From JBKPIY01 sp046730475 (lineage in GTDB: Bacteria > Actinomycetota > Thermoleophilia > Solirubrobacterales > 70-9), in the NCBI GenBank assembly GCA_046730475.1, contig JBKPIY010000074.1, positions 1 to 19,036 on the forward strand: a stretch of 19,036 bases of DNA, given 5' to 3'. The number at the start of each line of letters is the position of its first letter. Position 1 is the stretch's first letter. The notes below the pieces were generated by a model. It saw only the letters and a list, made by a program, of their open reading frames with translations. It had not been told where the DNA came from and made no database searches. This document shows positions 6,338 to 12,955 of this stretch, piece by piece. A program made the position numbers and the translations under genes.

Positions 6338-7456
6338 GTGCCGTCCGACGAAGAGCGCCTCCGCGCCTACGAGCACTCGTTCAGGCGCGCCGGGCTCCCC
6401 CTCTTCAGCGAGGACATCTCGGCGTCGGAGGACATCTTCAACCGGGCGGCGCCGCTGCTCGGGATCGTCTTCCCCGGGGAGATGCTCGGGGCGGGGAACC
6501 TCGACTGGAGCTGGTGGCAGAACCTGCTCGCCGTCGGCGGCGGGCTCGCGATCCTGCTGCTCGCGATCGCCCTCGGCAACCGGGCCCGCGGTCGCCCCTT
6601 CTCCGCCATCCCGCACCGGCTCGGACGAACCGAGCTGGCGGGCTTCGTCCTCGTCCCGGCGCTGCTGCCGCTGATCTTCGGGGGCCAGGCGGGGAGCGCG
6701 GCGGTCACCGCCGCCGCCAACCTGCTCCTGCTGGCCCTGATCTACGCGGTGGTCGGCCTCGGGCTGATCTCGATCGTCCGCTGGGTCCTGGGGAGGATCG
6801 CCCGCCAGCTGCGCTCGGCGCTCACCTTGGTCGCTCGAGCGGTGCCGCTGCTCGCGATCTTCGTCCTCCTCTCCTTCCCCACCCAGGAGCTGTGGGAGAT
6901 CTTCTCCGACCCCACCCGCGGGGTGTACGCGACGATCATCGGGATGTTCGCCGTCCTCGGCACCGCGTTCCTGGCGGTGCGGCTGCCCCGGGAGGCCCGG
7001 ATCCTGGAGCGGGAGGTCGGCGGGGGGAGCCCGCCGCTTCGCCCCCGCCAGCTCCTCAACGTCGGCCTGGTGATGTTCGTGAGCCAGGCGGCCCAGGTGC
7101 TCCTCGTCAGCCTGATGATCGCGTCGTTCCTGACCGTGTTCGGGGTGCTGGCGGTGGACGATCACCTCCGCGGCCAATGGCTGGGGTCGCCCGGGAACGA
7201 GCTCCTCCACTTCAACCTGTTCGGCGAGCGGCTCGAGCTCACCAGCCAGCTCCTCCGGGTGGCCGCCGGGCTCGCCGCCTTCTCGGGGTTCTACTTCGCG
7301 ATCGCGATCTTCACCGACTCCACCTACCGCGAGGAGTTCCTCGAGGAGCTGACCGCGGAGATGCGGCTGAGCTTCTCCGAGCGAGCCGAGTACCTGCGCT
7401 TGCGCGAGCGCCTCCGCGCCTCCGCGAAGGTCGGGTCGGGGACAATCGCCGCATGA
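6338..7456 (+). CDS. Polytopic membrane protein of unknown function
   Basis: A 372-residue protein with about seven hydrophobic stretches (roughly 62-80, 101-117, 122-148, 164-181, 197-215, 240-270, 305-325). It has a soluble N-terminus of about 55 residues (LRAYEHSFRRAGLPLFSEDI) and a charged C-terminal tail (about 328-366). SFPTQELWEIF (179-189) and the TDSTYREEFLEELTAEMRL tail (326-344) resemble conserved actinobacterial integral membrane proteins that I recall only as hypothetical. No transporter or enzyme motif is visible. It begins with GTG after a good SD, is divergent from the PAP2 gene, and its TGA overlaps the ATG of the BtrH-type gene as ATGA. The two are therefore probably co-translated and may work together. 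No function is assigned. Confidence 0.8.
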   Translation: MPSDEERLRAYEHSFRRAGLPLFSEDISASEDIFNRAAPLLGIVFPGEMLGAGNLDWSWWQNLLAVGGGLAILLLAIALGNRARGRPFSAIPHRLGRTELAGFVLVPALLPLIFGGQAGSAAVTAAANLLLLALIYAVVGLGLISIVRWVLGRIARQLRSALTLVARAVPLLAIFVLLSFPTQELWEIFSDPTRGVYATIIGMFAVLGTAFLAVRLPREARILEREVGGGSPPLRPRQLLNVGLVMFVSQAAQVLLVSLMIASFLTVFGVLAVDDHLRGQWLGSPGNELLHFNLFGERLELTSQLLRVAAGLAAFSGFYFAIAIFTDSTYREEFLEELTAEMRLSFSERAEYLRLRERLRASAKVGSGTIAA

Positions 7457-8433
7457 CCACCGTCACCGATCCGGTGATGGTCCCCGGATACGTCCATCGC
7501 CCGGGACACCACTGCGGCTCGACCGCGCTTCGAAACCTGCTCGCCTTCCACGGGGCCGAGATCTCGGAGGAGATGGCCCTCGGCCTCGGGGCCGGGGCCT
7601 GCTTCTTCTACGTGGCCCTCGACGGCCAGTCGCCCTCCCGGTTCACCAACGGCCGGGCCGCCCGGCTGGAGGAGAACTTCCTCGAGCTGACCGGCGCGGG
7701 GCTGGTGCTCGAGACCGCCGAGGACGAGGCCGAGGGGTGGAGGGCGGCCCGGTCGGTGGTCGACTCCGGCCGCCCGGTGATCCTCCTCACCGACCTCTAT
7801 TTCCTCGAGCACTACGGGCGCTCGGCGCACTTCCCCGGCCACGCGGTGGTGCTGGCGGGGTACGACAACGAGAGGGCCTACCTCTCGGACACCGGGTTCC
7901 AGGAGCTGCAGACGACCGGGCTCGAGGCCCTGGCGAAGGCGCGCCACGCGGGGAGCCAGATCTTCCCCCTGGCGGGGCATTCGATCCACCTCCCCGAGGG
8001 CGCGGAGCTGGGCGATCTCGAGGCGGCGGCCTCGGGGGCGATCGAGCGCGCCGCCGCCCAGATGCTGGAGCCCGCCTTCGAGGGCTTCCAGGGGATCTCC
8101 GCGCTGGAGCGCCTCGCCGTGGAGATCGGCGACTGGCCCGCGGACGCCGAGGACTGGCGCTGGTGCGCCCGCTTCCTCTACCAGGTGATCGAGCGCCGCG
8201 GCACCGGCGGGGGCAACTTCCGGTTGATGTACTCGCGCTTCCTCGAGGAGGTCGACCGCGGGGAGTCGGGGCTCGCCGCCGAGGCGGCGATGCGGTGGAC
8301 GGCGCTCGCCGACTCCGCCCGCGGGGCCAGCGAGCCGCCCGAGCCGAACCCCGCCCACTGGCGGGCGCTGAGCGCCGGTGCCCGCCGGGTGCTCGACGCC
8401 GAGCGGCGTCTATGGACGGCGCTCGCGGGCTGA
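7453..8433 (+). CDS. BtrH_N/DUF4872 domain protein (butirosin BtrH-like acyltransferase fold)
   Basis: A 326-residue protein. The N-terminal half looks like BtrH_N: HRPGHHCGSTALRNLLAFHG (15-34) with the expected nucleophile Cys21, then HFPGHAVVLAGYD (126-138) with His130 and YLSDTG (143-148), in a papain/C39-like order. The C-terminal half matches DUF4872: ISALERLAVEIGDW around 220-233 and IERRGTGGGNFRLMYSRFLE around 250-270. BtrH of butirosin biosynthesis transfers an acyl group from an acyl carrier protein to an aminoglycoside. Most homologues sit outside such clusters and have no known substrate, and no carrier protein or aminoglycoside gene is nearby. The ATG at 7453 overlaps the preceding stop (ATGA). 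A longer upstream frame is a shadow of the membrane gene. The domain call is confident, the substrate unknown. Confidence 0.85.
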   Translation: MTTVTDPVMVPGYVHRPGHHCGSTALRNLLAFHGAEISEEMALGLGAGACFFYVALDGQSPSRFTNGRAARLEENFLELTGAGLVLETAEDEAEGWRAARSVVDSGRPVILLTDLYFLEHYGRSAHFPGHAVVLAGYDNERAYLSDTGFQELQTTGLEALAKARHAGSQIFPLAGHSIHLPEGAELGDLEAAASGAIERAAAQMLEPAFEGFQGISALERLAVEIGDWPADAEDWRWCARFLYQVIERRGTGGGNFRLMYSRFLEEVDRGESGLAAEAAMRWTALADSARGASEPPEPNPAHWRALSAGARRVLDAERRLWTALAG

Positions 8434-8436
8434 CCG

Positions 8437-8475
8437 GACCGGCGGCGGCCGGGATCCCCGGGCTCGCCGTCCGTC
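8437..8475. terminator. Possible bidirectional terminator hairpin between convergent genes
   Basis: An 11-base arm at 8437-8447 pairs at nine of eleven positions with 8465-8475, and inside it CCGGG (8449-8453) pairs with CCCGG (8457-8461). It sits between the convergent BtrH-type and methyltransferase genes and touches the methyltransferase stop. There is no T-run, as is usual for very GC-rich actinobacteria, so the role is inferred from position. Confidence 0.35.
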
Positions 8476-9097
8476 AGGCGGGCGGCTTCGCGAATCGCGC
8501 GAAGTAGCCGATAAGGCCGCCCAGCCGGCGCTCGAAGGCGAGGCCGGCGGCGGCGGCGCGCGACTGGAGCGAGCCGAAGCTGACGTAGTGGGGGTCGCCG
8601 AAGAGCTCACCGTCTACCAGCCGCCCGCCGGGCCGGAGCACCCGGGCGAGCTCGCGCACGGCGGCGTCCTGGTCTGGGATCTCGCCGAGGACAGTGACCA
8701 GGTAGGCGGCGTCGAAGCTCGCGTCGTCGTACGGCAGCCCGGTGGCGTCGCCGTGGGTGGGGACGACGTTGGCGAGGCCCCGCTCACCGGCCCGGCCCAT
8801 GGTGTGGTCGAGCATCTCCCCCTGGATGTCGAGGATCTCGACCCGGCCTGCCTCGCCGACCCACTCGGCGACGTCGAGGGTGTAGTAACCGGTCCCGGGG
8901 CCGACCTCGAGGATGCGCTCGCCGGGCTCGGCGGCGAGGATCTCGCGTAGCCGGCCGCGGGTGATCAGGGGATGCGGTGCCTCGACCCAGAAGCGCTGGC
9001 CGTAGGGGCAGGCCGAGGGGTGCCTCCGCCACCACAGCGCGGCGCCCACCACGGCGGCGCCGGCGGCGAGGAGCGCACCGCGCACCCGCACGCTCAC
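8474..9097 (-). CDS. Membrane-anchored class I SAM-dependent methyltransferase
   Basis: A 207-residue protein. Residues about 5-23 (VRGALLAAGAAVVGAALWW) form an N-terminal membrane anchor followed by RRHPSACPYGQRFWVEAPHP. The Rossmann-type methyltransferase core follows: motif I RILEVGPGTGYYTLDVA (61-77), acidic end of strand 2 ILDIQGEML (88-96), HGDATGLPYDDASFDAAYLV (115-134) and RVLRPGGRLVDGE (152-164). It resembles the UbiE/Methyltransf_11 group, but the substrate is unknown. The start is GTG at 9097, overlapping the stop of the 77-residue gene as GTGA, so it is coupled to that gene. It is the last gene of the minus-strand run from the TauE or M20 gene and converges on the BtrH-type gene. 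Confidence 0.85.
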   Translation of the reverse strand: MSVRVRGALLAAGAAVVGAALWWRRHPSACPYGQRFWVEAPHPLITRGRLREILAAEPGERILEVGPGTGYYTLDVAEWVGEAGRVEILDIQGEMLDHTMGRAGERGLANVVPTHGDATGLPYDDASFDAAYLVTVLGEIPDQDAAVRELARVLRPGGRLVDGELFGDPHYVSFGSLQSRAAAAGLAFERRLGGLIGYFARFAKPPA

Positions 9098-9327
9098 GCC
9101 CCGCTGAACCCGATCCGGTGCTCGGCGGCGGCGACGCGGACGAAGACGACCTTGGAGAGATCGATCGCAACCTCGCCGTCGTCGGCCCTCAGCTCCTGCC
9201 AGCCTTGCCCCTTCTCGACCGACTTGCGAAGGTCGGCGAGCTGCCCGGGCTCCAGCCTGATCGCCACCACCTGGCCACCGTCGAAGCCGATCTCGACGCG
9301 CTCGGGCTTGGCCTGGTTCTCCGCCAT
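9094..9327 (-). CDS. Small conserved-type protein of unknown function (77 residues)
   Basis: A 77-residue soluble protein with alternating hydrophobic residues, suggesting a small beta-rich fold: ERVEIGFDGGQVVAIRLEPG (9-28), then GWQELRADDGEVAIDLSKVV (42-61) and FVRVAAAEHRIGF (62-74). I do not recognise a named family. It is judged real because it has a strong SD (AGAGGGGG, 9342 to 9335, 7 bases before the ATG), lies in a co-directional run, and overlaps the methyltransferase start by four bases. It could be a partner or regulator of that enzyme, but this rests on position only. Confidence 0.65.
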   Translation of the reverse strand: MAENQAKPERVEIGFDGGQVVAIRLEPGQLADLRKSVEKGQGWQELRADDGEVAIDLSKVVFVRVAAAEHRIGFSGA

Positions 9328-9334
9328 CAGTCGA

Positions 9335-9342
9335 CCCCCTCT
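9335..9342 (-). promoter_or_regulatory. Strong Shine-Dalgarno site of the 77-residue gene
   Basis: On the minus strand AGAGGGGG (9342 to 9335) ends 7 bases before ATG 9327. It is one of the best SD sequences in the window and supports this short gene as real and translated separately from the epimerase. Confidence 0.6.
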
Positions 9343-9366
9343 GGTCTGCGCCGCGGGCCCACGGCG

Positions 9367-9777
9367 TTAGCGGGCCTTGGCGGGTTGGACTACCTCGGTC
9401 AATACCCCGCCGATGGATCTGGGGTGAACAAATGCAACCAAAGAGTTGCGAATACCCCGCCGCGGCTCGGAGTCGATCAGCTCGATCCCGGCCTCGCGCA
9501 GCTCACCGAGGATCCCCTCAATGTCGGGGACGGCATAGGCGACGTGGTGAAGGCCGCCTCCGCGCTTGGCGACGAATCGCCCGATCGGCGTGTCGGCGCG
9601 GAGGGCCTGCAGGAGCTCGACGTGGCCGTCGCCTACCTCGAGCAGCGCCGCCTCCACCCCCTGCTCCTCGACGATCTCGCGGTGGACGAGCGGCATCCCC
9701 AGAGTCCCCTCGTACACGGCCACCGCCGCATCCAGGTCCTCGACGGCGACGCCAACGTGATCGATCCGGTCGAACAT
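9367..9777 (-). CDS. mce: Methylmalonyl-CoA epimerase
   Basis: A 136-residue glyoxalase/VOC-fold protein of the usual length for this enzyme. It starts FDRIDHVGVAVEDLDAAV (2-19, metal ligand His7). REIVEEQGVEAALLEVGDGH (33-52) leads to Glu54, GGGLHHVAYAVPDIEGIL (73-90, His77/His78) follows, and GGVLTEVVQP (123-132, Glu128) closes the metal site. Together these are the epimerase pattern rather than glyoxalase I. The enzyme interconverts (S)- and (R)-methylmalonyl-CoA and feeds methylmalonyl-CoA mutase in propionate, odd-chain fatty acid and branched-chain amino acid breakdown. The mutase is not in this window. It lies 16 bases after the DUF1385 gene. A TAGACT box (9792 to 9787) 9 bases before the ATG could give an extra start point. 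Confidence 0.9.
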   Translation of the reverse strand: MFDRIDHVGVAVEDLDAAVAVYEGTLGMPLVHREIVEEQGVEAALLEVGDGHVELLQALRADTPIGRFVAKRGGGLHHVAYAVPDIEGILGELREAGIELIDSEPRRGIRNSLVAFVHPRSIGGVLTEVVQPAKAR

Positions 9778-9786
9778 GTCGGCGCC

Positions 9787-9792
9787 AGTCTA
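9787..9792 (-). promoter_or_regulatory. Possible internal -10 box before mce
   Basis: TAGACT on the minus strand (9792 to 9787) matches TANNNT and ends 9 bases before the mce ATG. It fills the short gap after the DUF1385 stop. No SD is visible before mce, which makes a near-leaderless transcript or read-through plausible. No -35 was recognised. Confidence 0.3.
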
Positions 9793-9793
9793 G

Positions 9794-10663
9794 TTATGCC
9801 CGCGCGTCCGCCTCCGCGTCCGCCTCGTGCTCGAGGCGCAGGATCTCCCGGAGGGCCGAGACCCCGACCTCGAGCTGCTCGGGGGTGGGCTCCTTGGTCG
9901 CTACCAGCCGCTGGATCTCGTGGCCGGAGCGATGGAAGGCGCGGGCGAAGTCGGACTCCGGGTTGCGCTCGCTCCAGGCGAACATCTCCGCCGCCAGCGA
10001 CACGCTCGCCACCCCGACGGCGGCGCGGGCGAGGGGCCCCGGCTCGGCGACAAGGCGATCGACCACCAGCTGGCCGGCCGCCGACAGCACCACCATCGGG
10101 CCGACCAGGTTGGAGCCGCAGCGCTCGTGCTCCTTGCTCGCGGTCGCCGGGTCGTCGGAGCCCGCCTCGTAGGCGCCGATCGCCTTGTGCTCGACGCCGT
10201 GGTAGGCGGCGAGGTTCCGGTCGCCGAGCGCGACCAGGGCCGGAACCAGCCCGAGCGCAGCCTGGGCCAGCTCCCGTCCCGCGGTCGCCTCCCTCCGTCG
10301 CAGGCCGCGGGCGACGGTCGAGACGAACAGCATCGCCCCCACCACCCGCGGGTCCTCGAACGGAAGCCGGGCGGAGCGCAGCCGCATCCGCACCAGCGGG
10401 ATCAGCGCGAAGGCCTCGGCGAGCCGCAGCGGCCCCCGCAGAAGCGGCACCCGGGCGGCGAGCCCGGGTGCGAGCACCGGCTTCGGGCCCGAGGCGATCT
10501 CGATTGCGCCGGTCGCGCCCCGAACGGCGGCCGCCCACGAGGTCGGGCCATGGATCAGGAGCCCGTTCCGCAGCGCCATCCCACCGAGGCGGAGGATCCG
10601 CTCCTCCGCCCTCTCGGGCGTCCCGCCCCCCCGGGCGCCGGCTCCATTCGGCCCGTCCGCCAT
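9794..10663 (-). CDS. Divergent DUF1385 (YqhQ-type) protein
   Basis: A 289-residue protein. DUF1385 marks are GGMALRNGLLIHGPTSWAAA (27-46), AYHGVEHKAIGAYEAGSDD (153-171) and EHERCGSNLVGPMVVLS (178-194). Hydrophobic stretches around 84-94, 107-118, 132-146 and 186-200 suggest membrane association. In usual DUF1385 proteins the first motif reads close to GGQAVIEGVMMRGP; here the IEGVMMR core has become LRNGLLIHG, so this may be a separate subfamily. The function of the family is unknown. It starts 6 bases after the M20 stop with a GGGG stretch just before the ATG, and continues into mce, so it belongs to the same operon. The glycine-rich first 15 residues are probably disordered. Confidence 0.75.
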   Translation of the reverse strand: MADGPNGAGARGGGTPERAEERILRLGGMALRNGLLIHGPTSWAAAVRGATGAIEIASGPKPVLAPGLAARVPLLRGPLRLAEAFALIPLVRMRLRSARLPFEDPRVVGAMLFVSTVARGLRRREATAGRELAQAALGLVPALVALGDRNLAAYHGVEHKAIGAYEAGSDDPATASKEHERCGSNLVGPMVVLSAAGQLVVDRLVAEPGPLARAAVGVASVSLAAEMFAWSERNPESDFARAFHRSGHEIQRLVATKEPTPEQLEVGVSALREILRLEHEADAEADARA

Positions 10664-10669
10664 CGGCCC

Positions 10670-12010
10670 CTACCCCAGGATCCGGGCGGGAAGCTCGAAG
10701 AAGAAGCGGGCGGCGAGCTCGACGTCGGAGACCGGGACCCGCTCGTCGGCCCCGTGGACCATGGGCGTGGACTCGAACAGGCCGCACTCGCGGGCCGGGC
10801 AGAACCCGTACACGGTGGCGTCGTCGAAGGCGCTCCGGAACCGGTTGCTGTCGCTGAACCCCGACATCACCACCGGCACCAGGGTGGCCCCCGGGTCGGC
10901 CTCGGCGAGCCAGTCCTCGATCGCGTCGGCGAGCGGGGAGTGGGCGGGAGAGCGGTTGCCGACCACCTCCTCGGTGAATTCGAGCTCGTAGTCGCCGTCG
11001 CCGAGCAGGGCGGCGACGCGGTCGCGCACCTCGCGCTCGCCGTAGCCGGGCGGCACCCGGCAGTCGACCAGAACCTCGGCCACCGACGGGACCACGTTGG
11101 CCTTCTCCGAGCCCCGGGCGCGGGTGGGGTTGAGGGTGACCCCCAGCATCGGCTCGGCGAGGTAGTCGGCGAGCAGCGGCTGGCGGGAGCGCAGCTCGGC
11201 CAACCCACGCCAGGCCCCGTCGAGCCCCGCCAGCTCCTCGCCCAGGGCAATGGAGAGGAACTCGAGACCCTCCGGGGTGGGCTCGGGAGGCGGCTGGTCG
11301 GTGAGCTTGGCGATGTAGGGCGCGAGCTTGAGGAGGGCGTTCTCGCCGACTCGCGGCAGCGAGGCGTGCCCGGCGACGCCCCGGGTGCGCAGGAGGAAGC
11401 GAAAGATCCCCTTCTCCCCGACGCAGAGGGTGTACAGGCTCCGATCTTCGAGCTCGAACCGGTCGCCGCCGCCCTCGTTGACGACGTAATCGCTCCGAAC
11501 CTTGTCGGGGTGCTCCTCGCATAGCCACTTGGCCCCGAGCTCGCCCCCGGTCTCCTCGTCGGCGGAGATCGCGAGGAGTAGCTCGCCGCTCTCGGGCCTC
11601 CAGCCCGACCTCCCCAGCTCGACGGCGGCGGCGACCTCGGCGGCGATCTGACCCTTCATGTCGAGGGCGCCGCGTCCCCACACCTCGCCGTCAACGATCT
11701 CGCCGCCGAAGGGATCGTGGCTCCACTCGCCGGGATCGGCGCGGACGGTGTCGACGTGACCCAGGTATGTGAGGGTGGGGCCGGCGGAGAGGCCGCGGAG
11801 GCGGGCGAGGAGGTTGTCGCGCTCCGGCTCGGCCGCGAGCAGCTCGCACTCGAAGCCCGCCGACTCGAGCATTTCCTTGAGCCGGATCTGGAGCGCCCGC
11901 TCGTTCCCGGGCGGGTTGACCGTGTCGATGCGAATCAGGCCCCGCAGCAGCTCCACGGCCCGCGCACCCAGCCCGGCCGGAGCGGTCGTTGCCGCGAGTC
12001 CCTCGCCCAT
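10670..12010 (-). CDS. M20-family zinc metallopeptidase / deacylase (ArgE/DapE/carboxypeptidase type)
   Basis: A 446-residue cytoplasmic enzyme. Metal-site motifs are TYLGHVDTVRADPGEW (81-96, His85 and Asp87), EVWGRGALDMKGQIAAE (109-125, Asp117), ADEETGG (150-156, general base Glu152 and ligand Glu153), VVNEGGGD (176-183, Glu179) and a C-terminal MVHGADERVPV (417-427, His419). The dimerisation domain lies between, around residues 195-315. M20 enzymes hydrolyse amide bonds of N-acyl amino acids or small peptides; the neighbours do not fix the substrate. IRIDTVNPPGNE near the N-terminus fits acetylornithine deacetylase/succinyl-diaminopimelate desuccinylase-like proteins. The ATG at 12010 lies 6 bases after a TAAGCT box, suggesting leaderless transcription. 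A GGA closer to the start is a weak SD alternative. Confidence 0.88.
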   Translation of the reverse strand: MGEGLAATTAPAGLGARAVELLRGLIRIDTVNPPGNERALQIRLKEMLESAGFECELLAAEPERDNLLARLRGLSAGPTLTYLGHVDTVRADPGEWSHDPFGGEIVDGEVWGRGALDMKGQIAAEVAAAVELGRSGWRPESGELLLAISADEETGGELGAKWLCEEHPDKVRSDYVVNEGGGDRFELEDRSLYTLCVGEKGIFRFLLRTRGVAGHASLPRVGENALLKLAPYIAKLTDQPPPEPTPEGLEFLSIALGEELAGLDGAWRGLAELRSRQPLLADYLAEPMLGVTLNPTRARGSEKANVVPSVAEVLVDCRVPPGYGEREVRDRVAALLGDGDYELEFTEEVVGNRSPAHSPLADAIEDWLAEADPGATLVPVVMSGFSDSNRFRSAFDDATVYGFCPARECGLFESTPMVHGADERVPVSDVELAARFFFELPARILG

Positions 12011-12016
12011 CGATCC

Positions 12017-12022
12017 AGCTTA
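12017..12022 (-). promoter_or_regulatory. Putative -10 box of the M20-DUF1385-mce run
   Basis: TAAGCT on the minus strand (12022 to 12017) matches TANNNT and ends 6 bases before ATG 12010, which would place transcription start on or next to the A of ATG. Confidence 0.4.
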
Positions 12023-12043
12023 TCCTCACGGTGCGATCGCCGA

Positions 12044-12084
12044 GGGGCGGCGGCGGCTTCGATCGATCACGGGAGAGCCGCCCC
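12044..12084 (-). terminator. Possible terminator hairpin after the TauE/SafE gene
   Basis: GGGGCGGC (12044-12051) pairs with GCCGCCCC (12077-12084). Alternatively GGCGGCT (12052-12058) pairs with AGCCGCC (12076-12082). The two stems share their right arm and exclude each other. The element lies in the 92-base gap between the TauE/SafE stop and the M20 start and could end the first transcript before the TAAGCT box. There is no T-run. Confidence 0.3.
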
Positions 12085-12102
12085 CGGCCGGTCGCGAGAG
12101 CC

Positions 12103-12864
12103 TCAGCCCGCGATCGCCTGCGCCGCCATCGAGGCACCTGAGACCACCAGGATCGCGGCGATCGCGTGCAGGAGCTGGCGCTCGTCGAGGCGACCCGTGA
12201 ACCGGGCGCCGAGGTAGGCGGCGGGGATCGCGGCGGCCGAGCCGACGCCCAGGATCGCCCAGTCGATCCCGCTGGGCAGATGCCCGATCAGCCCGCCGAT
12301 CCCGACCACCGCCCCGACGGCGGCGTTGGTGCCGACGGCGGCGTGCGGGCTCACCCCTGCCCACCGGACCATCGCCGGCAGCCGCAGCGAGCCGAGGATG
12401 AGGCCGACGAAGCCGCCGAGGACCCCGACCCCCAGCCCGATGAGGCTCGCGTTCAGGAGCAGGTCGCGGCGGGTCGGGGCCACGTCCTCGTCGCCTTCGG
12501 GGCGGCGGTAGCGCCACACCTCATAGGCCCCGTAGAGGACGACGATCGCGATCGCCCCGAGCAGCACCCGGCTCGGGATCACACCCGCGATCAGGCCGCC
12601 GGCGATCGCGCCCACCAGCGAGGTCGGGGCCATCCACCGGAAGAGCCGCCAGTGGATTCGGCCGCCGCGCCAGTGGCGGGCCGACGCCGTCACCGCCGCC
12701 ACCCCGCTGATCGCCACGTTCGCACCGGCGCCGGCCGCGGGTGAGCTCGCCACCAGCACGACCAGCGGCAGCCGCAGGTTCCCGAGCACGAGGCCGACCA
12801 GGCCGCCGAAGAAGGAGACGGCGAACGACCAGGCGGCGACCGCGATCAGCTCGAGCGCATCCAA
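12103..12864 (-). CDS. TauE/SafE-family (sulfite exporter-like) membrane permease
   Basis: A 253-residue, very hydrophobic protein with about seven to eight membrane segments. It carries the internal duplication of the TauE/SafE (DUF81) family: FGGLVGLVLGNLRLPLVVL (19-37) repeats as GGFVGLILGSLRLPAMV (150-166), each followed by a Gly/Ala-Asn stretch (GAGANVAISG at 45-54, AAVGTNAAVG at 175-184). Proteins of this family export or import sulfite, sulfoacetate or other organic anions; the substrate here is unknown. The start is TTG at 12864, because an in-frame TAG lies only five codons upstream and no ATG or GTG precedes the first membrane segment. A TAGCCT box ends 9 bases before it. It is divergent from rarA and may be transcribed apart from the M20 gene. 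Confidence 0.85.
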   Translation of the reverse strand: MDALELIAVAAWSFAVSFFGGLVGLVLGNLRLPLVVLVASSPAAGAGANVAISGVAAVTASARHWRGGRIHWRLFRWMAPTSLVGAIAGGLIAGVIPSRVLLGAIAIVVLYGAYEVWRYRRPEGDEDVAPTRRDLLLNASLIGLGVGVLGGFVGLILGSLRLPAMVRWAGVSPHAAVGTNAAVGAVVGIGGLIGHLPSGIDWAILGVGSAAAIPAAYLGARFTGRLDERQLLHAIAAILVVSGASMAAQAIAG

Positions 12865-12873
12865 GGGGCGGCC

Positions 12874-12879
12874 AGGCTA
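12874..12879 (-). promoter_or_regulatory. Putative -10 box of the TauE/SafE gene
   Basis: TAGCCT on the minus strand (12879 to 12874) is the same hexamer as before ccmA. It ends 9 bases before the TTG start and lies in the 91-base divergent region shared with rarA. Confidence 0.4.
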
Positions 12880-12920
12880 GTGGGCTCCATGGCCCGCCGC
12901 CGTGACGGCGATGTGAAGGG

Positions 12921-12949
12921 CTGAAGGCGGGGTCGAGGGCGCTCATACT
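12921..12949 (+). promoter_or_regulatory. Putative promoter of rarA
   Basis: CTGAAG (12921-12926) and CATACT (12944-12949) are 17 bases apart. The -10-like box ends 6 bases before ATG 12956, so the transcript would be leaderless. No good SD is present, which agrees with this reading. Confidence 0.4.
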
Positions 12950-12955
12950 GGGGCG

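Noticed and set aside
6293..7210. N-terminal extension of the PAP2 frame by about 300 codons
   Set aside because: The extension is antisense to the membrane-protein gene and is Glu/Arg/Gly low complexity. PAP2 homology and the -10 box set the start at 6292.
6214..7452. N-terminal extension of the BtrH-type protein by 413 codons
   Set aside because: It lies out of frame within the membrane-protein gene and has no domain. The ATGA overlap at 7453 gives the natural start.
7453..8433. Aminoglycoside (butirosin-type) biosynthesis cluster
   Set aside because: Only the BtrH-like protein is present; no carrier protein, sugar or aminoglycoside enzymes are nearby.
9827..11524. 565-codon plus-strand frame opposite the M20 and DUF1385 genes
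   Set aside because: It is an antisense GC shadow without domain, SD or plausible composition.
9633..11681. 682-codon frame on the minus strand across M20, DUF1385 and mce
   Set aside because: It is a same-strand shadow frame, almost entirely Arg/Gly/Ala/Pro. The three real genes in other frames have intact motifs.
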